Source: Duganella sp. CF458
GTDB taxonomy: Bacteria > Pseudomonadota > Gammaproteobacteria > Burkholderiales > Burkholderiaceae_D
DNA length: 64,000 nt
Direction of reading: 5' to 3'
NCBI RefSeq assembly: GCF_900113115.1
Contig: NZ_FOOF01000003.1
Span: forward strand, 332,826-396,825
Positions 1-7,474 of the stretch are shown in pieces. A model generated the notes under the pieces. The model searched no databases. It saw only the letters and a list, made by a program, of their open reading frames with translations, and was not told the origin of the DNA. Positions within the stretch are counted from its first letter, which is position 1. Each line of letters begins with the position of its first letter. The position numbers were made by a program, and so were the translations under genes.

Positions 1-792
1 CGCTTCGGGCTGTACCACGCCCCGGCCGCGCCGTGCCGCGGCGCCTGGCTGTACCTGCCGCCGTTCGGCGAGGAAATGAACAAGGCGCGCCGCATGGCAG
101 CGCTGCAGGCGGCCGCCCTGGCGCGCCAGGGTTATGCGGTGCTGCAGCTCGACCCGCATGGCTGCGGCGACAGCGCCGGCGATTTCGGCGATGCCAGCTG
201 GGACAGCTGGCTGGCCGACGTCGCCAGCGGCCTGCACTGGCTGGCCACCACCCTTGGCGCGGCACTGCCGCAGCCGCCCGGCCTGTGGGGCTTGCGCCTG
301 GGCGCCCTGCTGGCGCTCGACTACGCCAGCCGGGCCGGCGCCGCCCCGGCCGCCCTGTTGCTGTGGCAACCGGTGCTGCAGGGCAGCGCCCACCTGACCC
401 AATTCCTGCGCCTGCAGGTGGCGGCCGAGATGCTGGGGGAGCAGCGCGCCGCAGGCGGCACCGCCAGCCTGCGCGCCGCCCTGGCGCGCGGCGACACCCT
501 GGAAATCGCCGGCTATGCGCTGGCGCCCGCCCTGGCGCTGGGCTTCGACGGCCTGGACGCGGCCCGCCTGGTGCCGCCCTGCCCGGTGCACTGGTGCGAG
601 GTGGTGGCGGCACCCGGCCGCCCGCTGCCGCCGGCCGCGGCGCGCGTGCTGCAGGCCTGGCAGGACGCCGGCGCCACCGTGACCGTGCGGCTGGCGCCCG
701 GCCCGCAGTTCTGGGCCACCCAGGAGCTGGCCGAAGCGCCGGCCCTGCTGGCGGCCACCGGCGCGGTGCTGGAGCAGGCGTGCCATGCTTGA
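1..792 (+). CDS. Exosortase A system-associated hydrolase 2 (5'-truncated by the window edge)
   Basis: An open frame runs from the first base to the stop at 790-792, giving 263 residues of an alpha/beta-hydrolase-like protein; the real start lies to the left. It carries the opening LPPFGEEMNKARRM and the oxyanion-side signature LDPHGCGDSAGDF, which match the 'hydrolase 2' family found beside XrtA exosortases in EPS loci. The position expected for the nucleophile elbow reads GLRLG (around base 290), with no Ser or Cys, so catalysis by the ordinary serine mechanism is doubtful. It overlaps the next gene by 8 bp, so the two are translationally coupled. The family is known by association with PEP-CTERM/EPS systems; its substrate is unknown. 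Confidence 0.88.
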   Translation, partial: RFGLYHAPAAPCRGAWLYLPPFGEEMNKARRMAALQAAALARQGYAVLQLDPHGCGDSAGDFGDASWDSWLADVASGLHWLATTLGAALPQPPGLWGLRLGALLALDYASRAGAAPAALLLWQPVLQGSAHLTQFLRLQVAAEMLGEQRAAGGTASLRAALARGDTLEIAGYALAPALALGFDGLDAARLVPPCPVHWCEVVAAPGRPLPPAAARVLQAWQDAGATVTVRLAPGPQFWATQELAEAPALLAATGAVLEQACHA

Positions 793-1675
793 CGAGCGCG
801 CCCTCAGCTTTGCCTGCCGCGGCGAGACCCTGGTCGGCATCCTCAGCCCGACCGCCGGCCCCGCCACGCGCGGCGTGCTGGTGATTGTCGGGGGGCCGCA
901 GTACCGCGCCGGCAGCCATCGCCAGTTCACCCTGCTGGCGCGCGCGCTGGCCGCGCGCGGCATCCCGGTGCTGCGCTTCGATTACCGCGGCCTGGGCGAC
1001 AGCGCGGGCGCCGCGCGCAGCTTCGACCAGGTGGACGAGGATATCGGCGCCGCCATCGACGCGTTCCAGGCGGCCTTGCCGGGCTTGCGCGACGTGGTGT
1101 TGTGGGGCTTGTGCGACGGCGCCGCCGCCGCCCTGTTTTATGGCCACCGCGATGCGCGCGTGCGCGGCCTGGTGCTGCTCAACCCCTGGGCCCGCACCGC
1201 CGCCGGCCTGGCGCGCAGCACGCTGAAGCACTATTACTGGCAGCGCCTGCGCGACCCGGCGCTGTGGCGCAAGCTGTTCAGCGGCCGCTTGGCCGCCGGG
1301 GCGGCGCTGCGCTCGATGCTCGGCCTGCTGGGCGCGGCGCGCCGCCCGGCGGCGGCAGCGGCGGCAACAGCGGCCGTGGCGCCAGCGCCGTTGCCGCGCG
1401 ACGGCAGCGCGCCGCCGCTCAGTGCCGACTTGCCGGCGCGCCTGCTGGACGCGATGCAACGCTTCCAGGGCCGCGTCCTGTTCATTTTCAGTGGCGCCGA
1501 CCTGACGGCGCAGGAGTTTCTCGACATGACCAAGGCTTCGCGCCGCTGGCAGCAACTGCTGGCGGCCCCAACCGTGCAGCAGCAGACGCTGGCGGCGGCC
1601 GACCATACTTTCTCCACCCGCGCCTGGCGCGACCAGGTGGCCGACTGGACCGCGCAATGGGTGCAGGCATGGTAA
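785..1675 (+). CDS. Exosortase A system-associated hydrolase 1
   Basis: The product is 296 residues long with an alpha/beta-hydrolase fold. GGPQYRAGSHRQF at about 36-48 and RFDYRGLGDSAG at 64-75 are the family signatures. The nucleophile elbow is GLCDG, placing a cysteine (C110) where serine is usual. D239 (FSGADL) and H274 (AADHTF) could complete a Cys-His-Asp triad. The start overlaps the end of hydrolase 2, and the stop lies inside the next gene, so this is the middle of a polycistronic unit. A low-complexity Ala/Pro stretch (about 188-215) lies in the lid region. Family membership is clear; the reaction is not known and could be a thioesterase or acyl/peptidyl transfer connected with the polysaccharide or with PEP-CTERM proteins. 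Confidence 0.9.
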   Translation: MLDERALSFACRGETLVGILSPTAGPATRGVLVIVGGPQYRAGSHRQFTLLARALAARGIPVLRFDYRGLGDSAGAARSFDQVDEDIGAAIDAFQAALPGLRDVVLWGLCDGAAAALFYGHRDARVRGLVLLNPWARTAAGLARSTLKHYYWQRLRDPALWRKLFSGRLAAGAALRSMLGLLGAARRPAAAAAATAAVAPAPLPRDGSAPPLSADLPARLLDAMQRFQGRVLFIFSGADLTAQEFLDMTKASRRWQQLLAAPTVQQQTLAAADHTFSTRAWRDQVADWTAQWVQAW

Positions 1676-2961
1676 AGCGCGTGCTGATGGTGGCGTTCCA
1701 CTTCCCGCCGCTGCGCGGCAGCAGCGGCATCCAGCGCACGCTGAAGTTCGCCCAGTACCTGCCGGCCCTGGGCTGGCAGCCGCTGGTGCTGTCGGCGCAC
1801 CCGCGCGCCTATGCCAACCAGGGCCCCGACCAGTTGGCGGAGATCCCGCCGGAAGCGGTGGTCAAGCGCGCCTTTGCCATCGATTCCGGGCGCCACCTGG
1901 CTTGGCGCGGGCGCTACCTCGGCTTCATGGCCTGGCCCGACCGCTTTGTCGGCTGGTGCCTGGGCGCCGTACCGGCCGGGCTGTCGCTGGTGCGCCAATA
2001 CCGCCCGCAAGTGCTGTGGAGCACCTACCCGATCGCCAGCGCGACCCTGATCGGCCTGCTGCTGCACAAGCTGACCCGCCTGCCCTGGGTGGTCGACTTG
2101 CGCGACCCGATGACCGACACCAATTACCCGCGCGACCCGAAGGTGCGCGCGCTGTGGCGCTGGATCGAGCGCAAGGCGGTGCACAATGCCGCGCTGGTGG
2201 TGTGCAATACGCCCAGCGCGGTGGTGACCTACACCACGCGCTATCCGCACCTGCCGCGCAGCCGCTTCGCCATGCTGGAAAACGGCTACGACGAGGAGAA
2301 CTTCCGCCACGCCGGCGCCCAGGCCGCCGGCAGCGCGCGCCCGGCCGGCCGGCCGTTCACCCTGGTCCACAGCGGCATCATCTACCCGTCCGAACGCGAT
2401 CCGGTGCCGCTGGTGCGCGCCCTGTCCGAACTGAAGGCGGCCGGCGCCATCGATGCCAGCCAGTTGCACATCGTGCTGCGCGCCACCGCCCACGACGACT
2501 ACGTCAGCGCCCTGCTGGCCGAATACGGGATCGGCGACCTGGTCAGCCTGGCGCCGCACGTGCCCTACCAGGCGGCGCTGGCGGAAATGCTGTCGGCCGA
2601 CGGCTTGCTGGTGCTGCAAGCGAGCAACTGCAACCACCAGATCCCGGCCAAGTTGTACGAATACCTGCGCGCCGGGCGGCCGATCCTGGCCCTGACCGAT
2701 GCCGCCGGCGATACCGCCGCCACCTTGCGCGCGGCCGGGGTCGATACCATCGCCCCGCTGGACGACAGCGCCGGCATCCAGCGCGGCCTGCTGCATTTCC
2801 TGCAACTGGCGCGCGCCGGCCGCGCACCGCTGCCGGCGCCAGCCGCCGTGGCAGCCGCGTCGCGCCAGGCGCGCACGGTCGAACTGGCACGCATGCTTGA
2901 CAGCTTGCTGCCCCAATCGCAGCCCCTGCCGGCCCCGGCCGGCTCCACGGAGGAAGCATGA
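1669..2961 (+). CDS. GT4-type glycosyltransferase of the EPS locus
   Basis: From the ATG at 1669 (overlapping the previous stop by 7 bp) the product is 430 residues. The frame stays open upstream, but this start follows the gene spacing and gives the usual N-terminus VKRVLMVAFHFPPLRGSSG, a GT-B donor/acceptor lobe. The second Rossmann lobe is visible as FTLVHSGIIYPSERDP (about 228) and the nucleotide-sugar segment PAKLYEYLRAGRPILAL (about 327), with the conserved Glu. It is expected to be cytoplasmic or membrane-associated and to add one sugar from a nucleotide donor to the undecaprenyl-linked repeat unit. Acceptor and sugar cannot be read from sequence. It lies between exosortase-associated hydrolase 1 and a TPR protein in one overlapping unit. 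Confidence 0.85.
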   Translation: MVKRVLMVAFHFPPLRGSSGIQRTLKFAQYLPALGWQPLVLSAHPRAYANQGPDQLAEIPPEAVVKRAFAIDSGRHLAWRGRYLGFMAWPDRFVGWCLGAVPAGLSLVRQYRPQVLWSTYPIASATLIGLLLHKLTRLPWVVDLRDPMTDTNYPRDPKVRALWRWIERKAVHNAALVVCNTPSAVVTYTTRYPHLPRSRFAMLENGYDEENFRHAGAQAAGSARPAGRPFTLVHSGIIYPSERDPVPLVRALSELKAAGAIDASQLHIVLRATAHDDYVSALLAEYGIGDLVSLAPHVPYQAALAEMLSADGLLVLQASNCNHQIPAKLYEYLRAGRPILALTDAAGDTAATLRAAGVDTIAPLDDSAGIQRGLLHFLQLARAGRAPLPAPAAVAAASRQARTVELARMLDSLLPQSQPLPAPAGSTEEA

Positions 2962-3668
2962 AAACCCGTCTTCTGGCGCTGGCCGCCATCCTGTGCGCCG
3001 TTGCCGTTCCCGCCAGCGCGGCCCGCATGTATTGCGGCGAAACGTCCGTCAACCAGCACGATTTCCGCACGGTGCCGGACTATTTCCTGAAACTGGTGCA
3101 TGCCCGCCACTTCACCGACGACATCGAGCAGGGCATCCGCGGCGAGTCCGGCACCCTGGGCGGCGACCTGGAATACACGCTGGTCCATATCCCGAACCAC
3201 CCGCGCGCCTTGAATACCGCCTTGCGCCTGGCGCCGCGCAATCCGGGCGGCATCATCCCCGGCGCCAAGATGCCGATCGAATGCTATTTCGAGCGCGCCG
3301 TGCGCTTCTACCCCGACGACAGCAACGCCTGGCTGATGTATGCGCGCTTTGCCTATGCCAAAGGGCGCCACGGGCAGGCGCTGGAGATGCTGCACAAGGC
3401 CCTGGAGATTGCGCCGGAAGACCCGGCCATCAACTACAACATCGGCCTGATCTACGCCAAGCAGAAGAAGTTTGAGCAAGCCCTGCCTTACGCCCAGAAA
3501 GCGTACTCCCTGCAATTCCCCCTGCCGGCCCTGAAGCAGACCCTGGTCAAGGCCGGCAAGTGGGTGGAACCGCCGCCGCCGGAAGTCGAGGCGGCGGAAA
3601 CCGCGGACGCCAAGGGCGAAGAAAGGGCCGGCGACAGCGCCGCGCCGGCCGCGCCCGTCAAGCCATGA
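2958..3668 (+). CDS. Periplasmic TPR-repeat protein of the EPS locus
   Basis: The product is 236 residues with a cleavable signal peptide (hydrophobic LLALAAILCAVAV, cleavage after ASA near residue 22). The body contains tetratricopeptide-like helices (about 110-185: NAWLMYARFAYAKGRHGQAL, then DPAINYNIGLIYAKQKKFEQ). The tail is Pro/Glu/Ala-rich (200-236). It overlaps the glycosyltransferase by 4 bp and the ligase by 4 bp (ATGA), indicating coupled translation. A secreted TPR protein between a glycosyltransferase and a polymerase/ligase suggests a scaffold for the envelope-spanning polymer machinery; that role is inference. The two cysteines at C26 and about C111 could form a disulfide. Confidence 0.8.
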   Translation: MKTRLLALAAILCAVAVPASAARMYCGETSVNQHDFRTVPDYFLKLVHARHFTDDIEQGIRGESGTLGGDLEYTLVHIPNHPRALNTALRLAPRNPGGIIPGAKMPIECYFERAVRFYPDDSNAWLMYARFAYAKGRHGQALEMLHKALEIAPEDPAINYNIGLIYAKQKKFEQALPYAQKAYSLQFPLPALKQTLVKAGKWVEPPPPEVEAAETADAKGEERAGDSAAPAAPVKP

Positions 3669-6094
3669 TGCGGCTGCTGGCGCGGCGCGGCGCCGCCTGC
3701 GCGGCGTTGCTGCTGCTGATGGCGGCGGCCAGCGTGTACCCGGCGCCGCGCCTGCCGCTGGCCATCCTGCTGAGCGGCTATATGGCGCTGCTGCTATGGC
3801 GCCCGCAAGCCTGGCTGCTGGCCGTGCCCGCCCTGCTGCCGGTGCTCGATTTCGCGCCGTGGACCGGCTGGTTCTTCCTGGAAGAGCTGGACTTGCTGTT
3901 GCTGGCCACCTGCGCGGGCGGCTACTGGGCGGTGGGAGGCGCGGCGGCGCCGACCAAGCTGCCCGGCCTGGCGCGCGGCGCGCTGGGCCTGTTCGTGCTG
4001 TGCTACCTGGTGGCGGCATGGCGCGGCATGATGCCGCTGGCGCCGCTGGACGCCAATTCCTTCGCCAACTACACCAGCCCGTATAACGGCTTGCGCGTGC
4101 TGAAAGGCGTGCTGTGGCCGCTCGTGCTGCTGCCGCTGTTGCGCGCCACCGCCGGCGCGCAAGGCAGCAACCTGCAGCGCCTGCTGGTACCCGGCATGAT
4201 CCTGGGCCTGGCGGCCTGCAGCCTGGCCGTGGTGTGGGAACGCATGGCCTTCCCCGGCCTGTTCAATTTTTCCAGCGATTACCGCCCGACGGCACCATTT
4301 TCCGCCATGCATACCGGCGGCGCGGCGCTCGATGCCTACCTGGCGATGGCCTTCCCGTTTGTCACACTGTGGCTGGTCAACCATCCGCCGCCGCGCCGCC
4401 TGGCGCTGGGCCTGGCGGCACTGGGCCTGGGCCTGTTTGCCGGCCTGACCACCTTCTCGCGCGACATTTACCTGGCGTATACCGCTGCCGGCGCGGTGAT
4501 CGTGGTGCTGGGCTCGGCCCACCATTTGCGCGGCGGCACGCTGTCGGCGCGCAGCATGCTGGCATCGCTGCTCCTGCTGCTGCTGAGCTATTGGGTGCTG
4601 AGCCAGGTGTTTGCCCACGGCGGCTACCGCGGCCTGGGCGCCGCGCTCGGCCTGCTCGCCACCGCCCTGCTGCTGGGCGGCGCCGCGCCGCGCCTGGCGC
4701 AGCGCCCTGCGGCTGCCGGCCTGGGCCTGGTGCTGCTGTTGCTGGTGGGCCTGATCGGCATGCTGGGCTCGGCCAGCCCGCTGGCCAAGGGGCCCTACCT
4801 GGCGTATGCCATCGCCCTGCTGTGCGCGGCAGGCGGCGCGGCCCTGCTGGCGGCCGGGCCGGCGGCGCAACGGCCCTGGGGCGTGCTGCTGCTGGCGGCG
4901 GCCCTGCCGGCGCAAGCGCTGGCGGCGGCCCTGGTGGCGCGCCACTACGGCGGCAACGCTGCGCTGCCGGGCATCGCGCTGGCCATCCTGCTGGCCCTGG
5001 CCATGGGCGCCAGCCGCCTGCTGCCGCAACGGCCATGGAAACTGGAACGCGGCACACTGACCGTCAGCTTCTTCAGCGCCATCGTGTTTGCCGCCCTGAT
5101 CCCGATTTCCAGCAGCTATTACACCGGCAGCCGTTTCGCCACCGTCGGCAACGACCTCACGGTGCGCGTGACGCACTGGAGCGATGCGCTGGCCATGATG
5201 GACGACACGACCATGGCCAGCGTGTTTGGCCAGGGCCTGGGCCGTTTCCCGCTGGCCTACATGTGGCAGAACACGCACGGCGAAGTACCCGGCACCTTCA
5301 GCTATGTCGACGAGCCGGGCAACCGCTTCCTGCTCTTGGGGGCGGCCCAGTATGCGCGCGGCTGGGGCGAAGTGTTGCGCATGCTGCAGCATGTCGATGT
5401 CCAGCCAGGCCAGCACTACCGCTTCACGCTCGACATCCGCCGCAACAGCGCCGACGCGCTGCCGGTGGCGATGGTGTGCCAGCGCTGGCTGATCTATCCG
5501 CAGGATTGCAGCGTGGTCAAGTTCAAGGCGCCGCCGCTGGTTTCTGGCTGGCAGCGCGTGGAGGGCGAATTGCCGCTGCGCGGCGCCCGCGGCAACTGGG
5601 GCGCGCCACTGGTGCTCGAGCTGTACAACCGCTCGCACAAGGCGCCGCTCGAAGTCGACAATGTGAGCCTGGTGGAAGCCGGCACGCAGCGTGAACTGCT
5701 GCGCAATGGCAGCTTCAGCGGCGGCAACGATTTCTGGTTCTTCAGCAGCGACCGCAACCACATGCCCTGGCATGTGAAGAATTTCGCCGTCAACCAGCTG
5801 TTCGAGCTGGGCTGGGTGGGCGCGCTGGCCACCGCCTTCCTGCTGCTGGCCCTGGGCGGGCGCATGGTGGCGCGCGGGCTGGCGGGCGACAGTTATGCCG
5901 CCGTCAGCCTGGCGGCCCTGACCGGCTGCATGATGGTCGGGCTGTTCGATTCCATCACCGACGTGCCGCGCCTGACGATCGTGTTCCTGCTGATCGCCCT
6001 GGCCGGCAGCCTGAAGCCGGCGCGCCAGCGCATCAAGGTGCGCCGCCGGCGTGCCGAGGCCGAGGATGAGGGCGCCGACACGCTCCCGGCGTGA
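3665..6094 (+). CDS. O-antigen ligase/polymerase-family membrane protein with a large periplasmic insertion
   Basis: Starting at the ATG at 3665 (overlapping the upstream TGA), the protein is 809 residues. It has about a dozen hydrophobic segments before residue 500 and more after 705. The family loop motif GQGLGRFPLAYMW is at about 521 and the second loop motif HMPWHVKNFAVNQLFELGW at about 698. Between them lie ~170 residues rich in beta-strand patterns (QPGQHYRFTLDIRR, APLVLELYNRSHKAPLEVD), resembling a carbohydrate-binding jelly-roll domain in the big periplasmic loop. The product should act at the periplasmic face of the inner membrane, polymerising or transferring undecaprenyl-linked glycan. 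The C-terminus is basic (RQRIKVRRRR). It is the last gene of the + strand unit and ends 4 bp from convergent prsR. Confidence 0.85.
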   Translation: MMRLLARRGAACAALLLLMAAASVYPAPRLPLAILLSGYMALLLWRPQAWLLAVPALLPVLDFAPWTGWFFLEELDLLLLATCAGGYWAVGGAAAPTKLPGLARGALGLFVLCYLVAAWRGMMPLAPLDANSFANYTSPYNGLRVLKGVLWPLVLLPLLRATAGAQGSNLQRLLVPGMILGLAACSLAVVWERMAFPGLFNFSSDYRPTAPFSAMHTGGAALDAYLAMAFPFVTLWLVNHPPPRRLALGLAALGLGLFAGLTTFSRDIYLAYTAAGAVIVVLGSAHHLRGGTLSARSMLASLLLLLLSYWVLSQVFAHGGYRGLGAALGLLATALLLGGAAPRLAQRPAAAGLGLVLLLLVGLIGMLGSASPLAKGPYLAYAIALLCAAGGAALLAAGPAAQRPWGVLLLAAALPAQALAAALVARHYGGNAALPGIALAILLALAMGASRLLPQRPWKLERGTLTVSFFSAIVFAALIPISSSYYTGSRFATVGNDLTVRVTHWSDALAMMDDTTMASVFGQGLGRFPLAYMWQNTHGEVPGTFSYVDEPGNRFLLLGAAQYARGWGEVLRMLQHVDVQPGQHYRFTLDIRRNSADALPVAMVCQRWLIYPQDCSVVKFKAPPLVSGWQRVEGELPLRGARGNWGAPLVLELYNRSHKAPLEVDNVSLVEAGTQRELLRNGSFSGGNDFWFFSSDRNHMPWHVKNFAVNQLFELGWVGALATAFLLLALGGRMVARGLAGDSYAAVSLAALTGCMMVGLFDSITDVPRLTIVFLLIALAGSLKPARQRIKVRRRRAEAEDEGADTLPA

Positions 6095-6098
6095 GGGC

Positions 6099-7457
6099 TC
6101 AGCTTGCCTTGATGGCGTGACGCTCCAGCAGGTCGTACAGGGTCGGGCGCGACACGCCCAGCAGTTCGGAGGCTTTCACGATATTGCCTTCGACCCGGGC
6201 CAGGGCGCGCACGATGGCGCGGTATTCGGCTTCGTCGCGCACCTGGCGCAGGTTGAACGGCTCTTGCTCCAGCGGCGCACCGGACAGGCCGAGGTCGTCG
6301 CCCGTGATGGCCGGGCCGTCGGCCATGATGATGGCGCGCTTGATGCAGTTTTCCATTTCCCGCACATTGCCCGGCCAGTCGTGGTGGGCGATCTGGGCCA
6401 GCGCGTCGGGCGAGAAGTGCAGGTTGGCGCGGCCTTCCTGGGCGCAGAAGCGGTTCTTGAAGTGCTGCGCCAGCAGCACCGCGTCGCCGTCGCGCTCGCG
6501 CAGCGGCGGGATGGTCAAGACGATTTCCGACAGGCGGTAATACAAGTCTTCGCGGAAGCGGCCGGCCTTCACCAGCTCTTTCAGGTTCTGGTGGGTGGCG
6601 CAGACGATGCGCACGTCGACCGGGATTTCCTCGTGGCCGCCGATGCGCTCGATCACGCGCTCCTGCAGGAAGCGCAGCAGCTTGGCTTGCAGCGGCATCG
6701 GCAGGTCGCCCACCTCGTCCAGGAAGAAGGTGCCGCCATTGGCCGCTTCCACCTTGCCCTTGGTCTGCTTGACCGCGCCGGTAAACGCGCCCTTCTCGTA
6801 GCCGAACAGCTCCGATTCAAGCAGGGTTTCCGGGATCGCGGCGCAGTTGATGGCCATGAAGCGTTCCTTGGCGCGCGGGCTGCCCTGGTGCAGGGCGCGC
6901 GCGATCACTTCCTTGCCGGTGCCGGACTCGCCCAGCACCATGGTGGTGGCGCTACTTGGCGCCACCTTCTCCACCTGGCGGCAGACCTTCAGCATGCCGG
7001 GGTCGCGCGAGATGATGCCGGCCAGCGGCGTGTCGGCGCTGCCCTGCTGCATGCGGCGGTTGTCCTGCTGCAGGCCGTGCAGGAAGAAGGCGCGCTTGAT
7101 CACCAGCGCCAGCAGTTCCGGCTCGCAGGGCTTCTGGTGGAAATCGTAGGCGCCCATGGCGATCGCCTGCACCGCGTGCGCGCGGTCCTGGTTGCCGGTC
7201 AGCACGATCACCTTGGTATCGGGCGCCAGCGCCAGGATCTGCTGCAGCGTGGCCAGGCCCTCGGTGGCGCCGTCCGGGTCGGGCGGCAGGCCGAGGTCCA
7301 TGGTGCAGACGGCCGGTTCATGGCGGCGCAACTGGGCCAGCGCGGCTTCGCGGTCGCCCGCCACCACCACGTCATAGTCGTCGAAACTCCACTTGAGCTG
7401 CTTTTGCAGGCCTGGGTCGTCTTCGATAATCAACAGCTTGGGTTTGCTCTGGCTCAC
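6099..7457 (-). CDS. prsR: PEP-CTERM-box sigma54-dependent response regulator PrsR
   Basis: The product is 452 residues. The receiver domain is at 1-125 with phospho-acceptor D54 (CTMDLG) and acidic pocket IIEDD. The sigma54-interaction AAA+ domain is at about 150-385 with Walker A GESGTGKE near 175 and the sigma54 contact loop GAFTGA. A Fis-type helix-turn-helix closes the C-terminus (VKASELLGVSRPTLYDLLER). The gene lies 17 bp downstream of the kinase prsK, so the pair forms a two-component system. PrsR homologues activate sigma54 promoters of PEP-CTERM and EPS genes. The closest relatives by domain order are NtrC/AtoC-like regulators, but the context makes PrsR much more likely. No promoter target was proven in this window. 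Confidence 0.93.
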   Translation of the reverse strand: MSQSKPKLLIIEDDPGLQKQLKWSFDDYDVVVAGDREAALAQLRRHEPAVCTMDLGLPPDPDGATEGLATLQQILALAPDTKVIVLTGNQDRAHAVQAIAMGAYDFHQKPCEPELLALVIKRAFFLHGLQQDNRRMQQGSADTPLAGIISRDPGMLKVCRQVEKVAPSSATTMVLGESGTGKEVIARALHQGSPRAKERFMAINCAAIPETLLESELFGYEKGAFTGAVKQTKGKVEAANGGTFFLDEVGDLPMPLQAKLLRFLQERVIERIGGHEEIPVDVRIVCATHQNLKELVKAGRFREDLYYRLSEIVLTIPPLRERDGDAVLLAQHFKNRFCAQEGRANLHFSPDALAQIAHHDWPGNVREMENCIKRAIIMADGPAITGDDLGLSGAPLEQEPFNLRQVRDEAEYRAIVRALARVEGNIVKASELLGVSRPTLYDLLERHAIKAS

Positions 7458-7474
7458 AACGGATCCTTGTGCCT

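Noticed and set aside
1234..2916. A 560-codon reverse open frame across the glycosyltransferase and hydrolase genes
   Set aside because: High GC gives long antisense frames; its protein is low-complexity Gln/Ala/Arg text with no family motif, while the + strand proteins match families.
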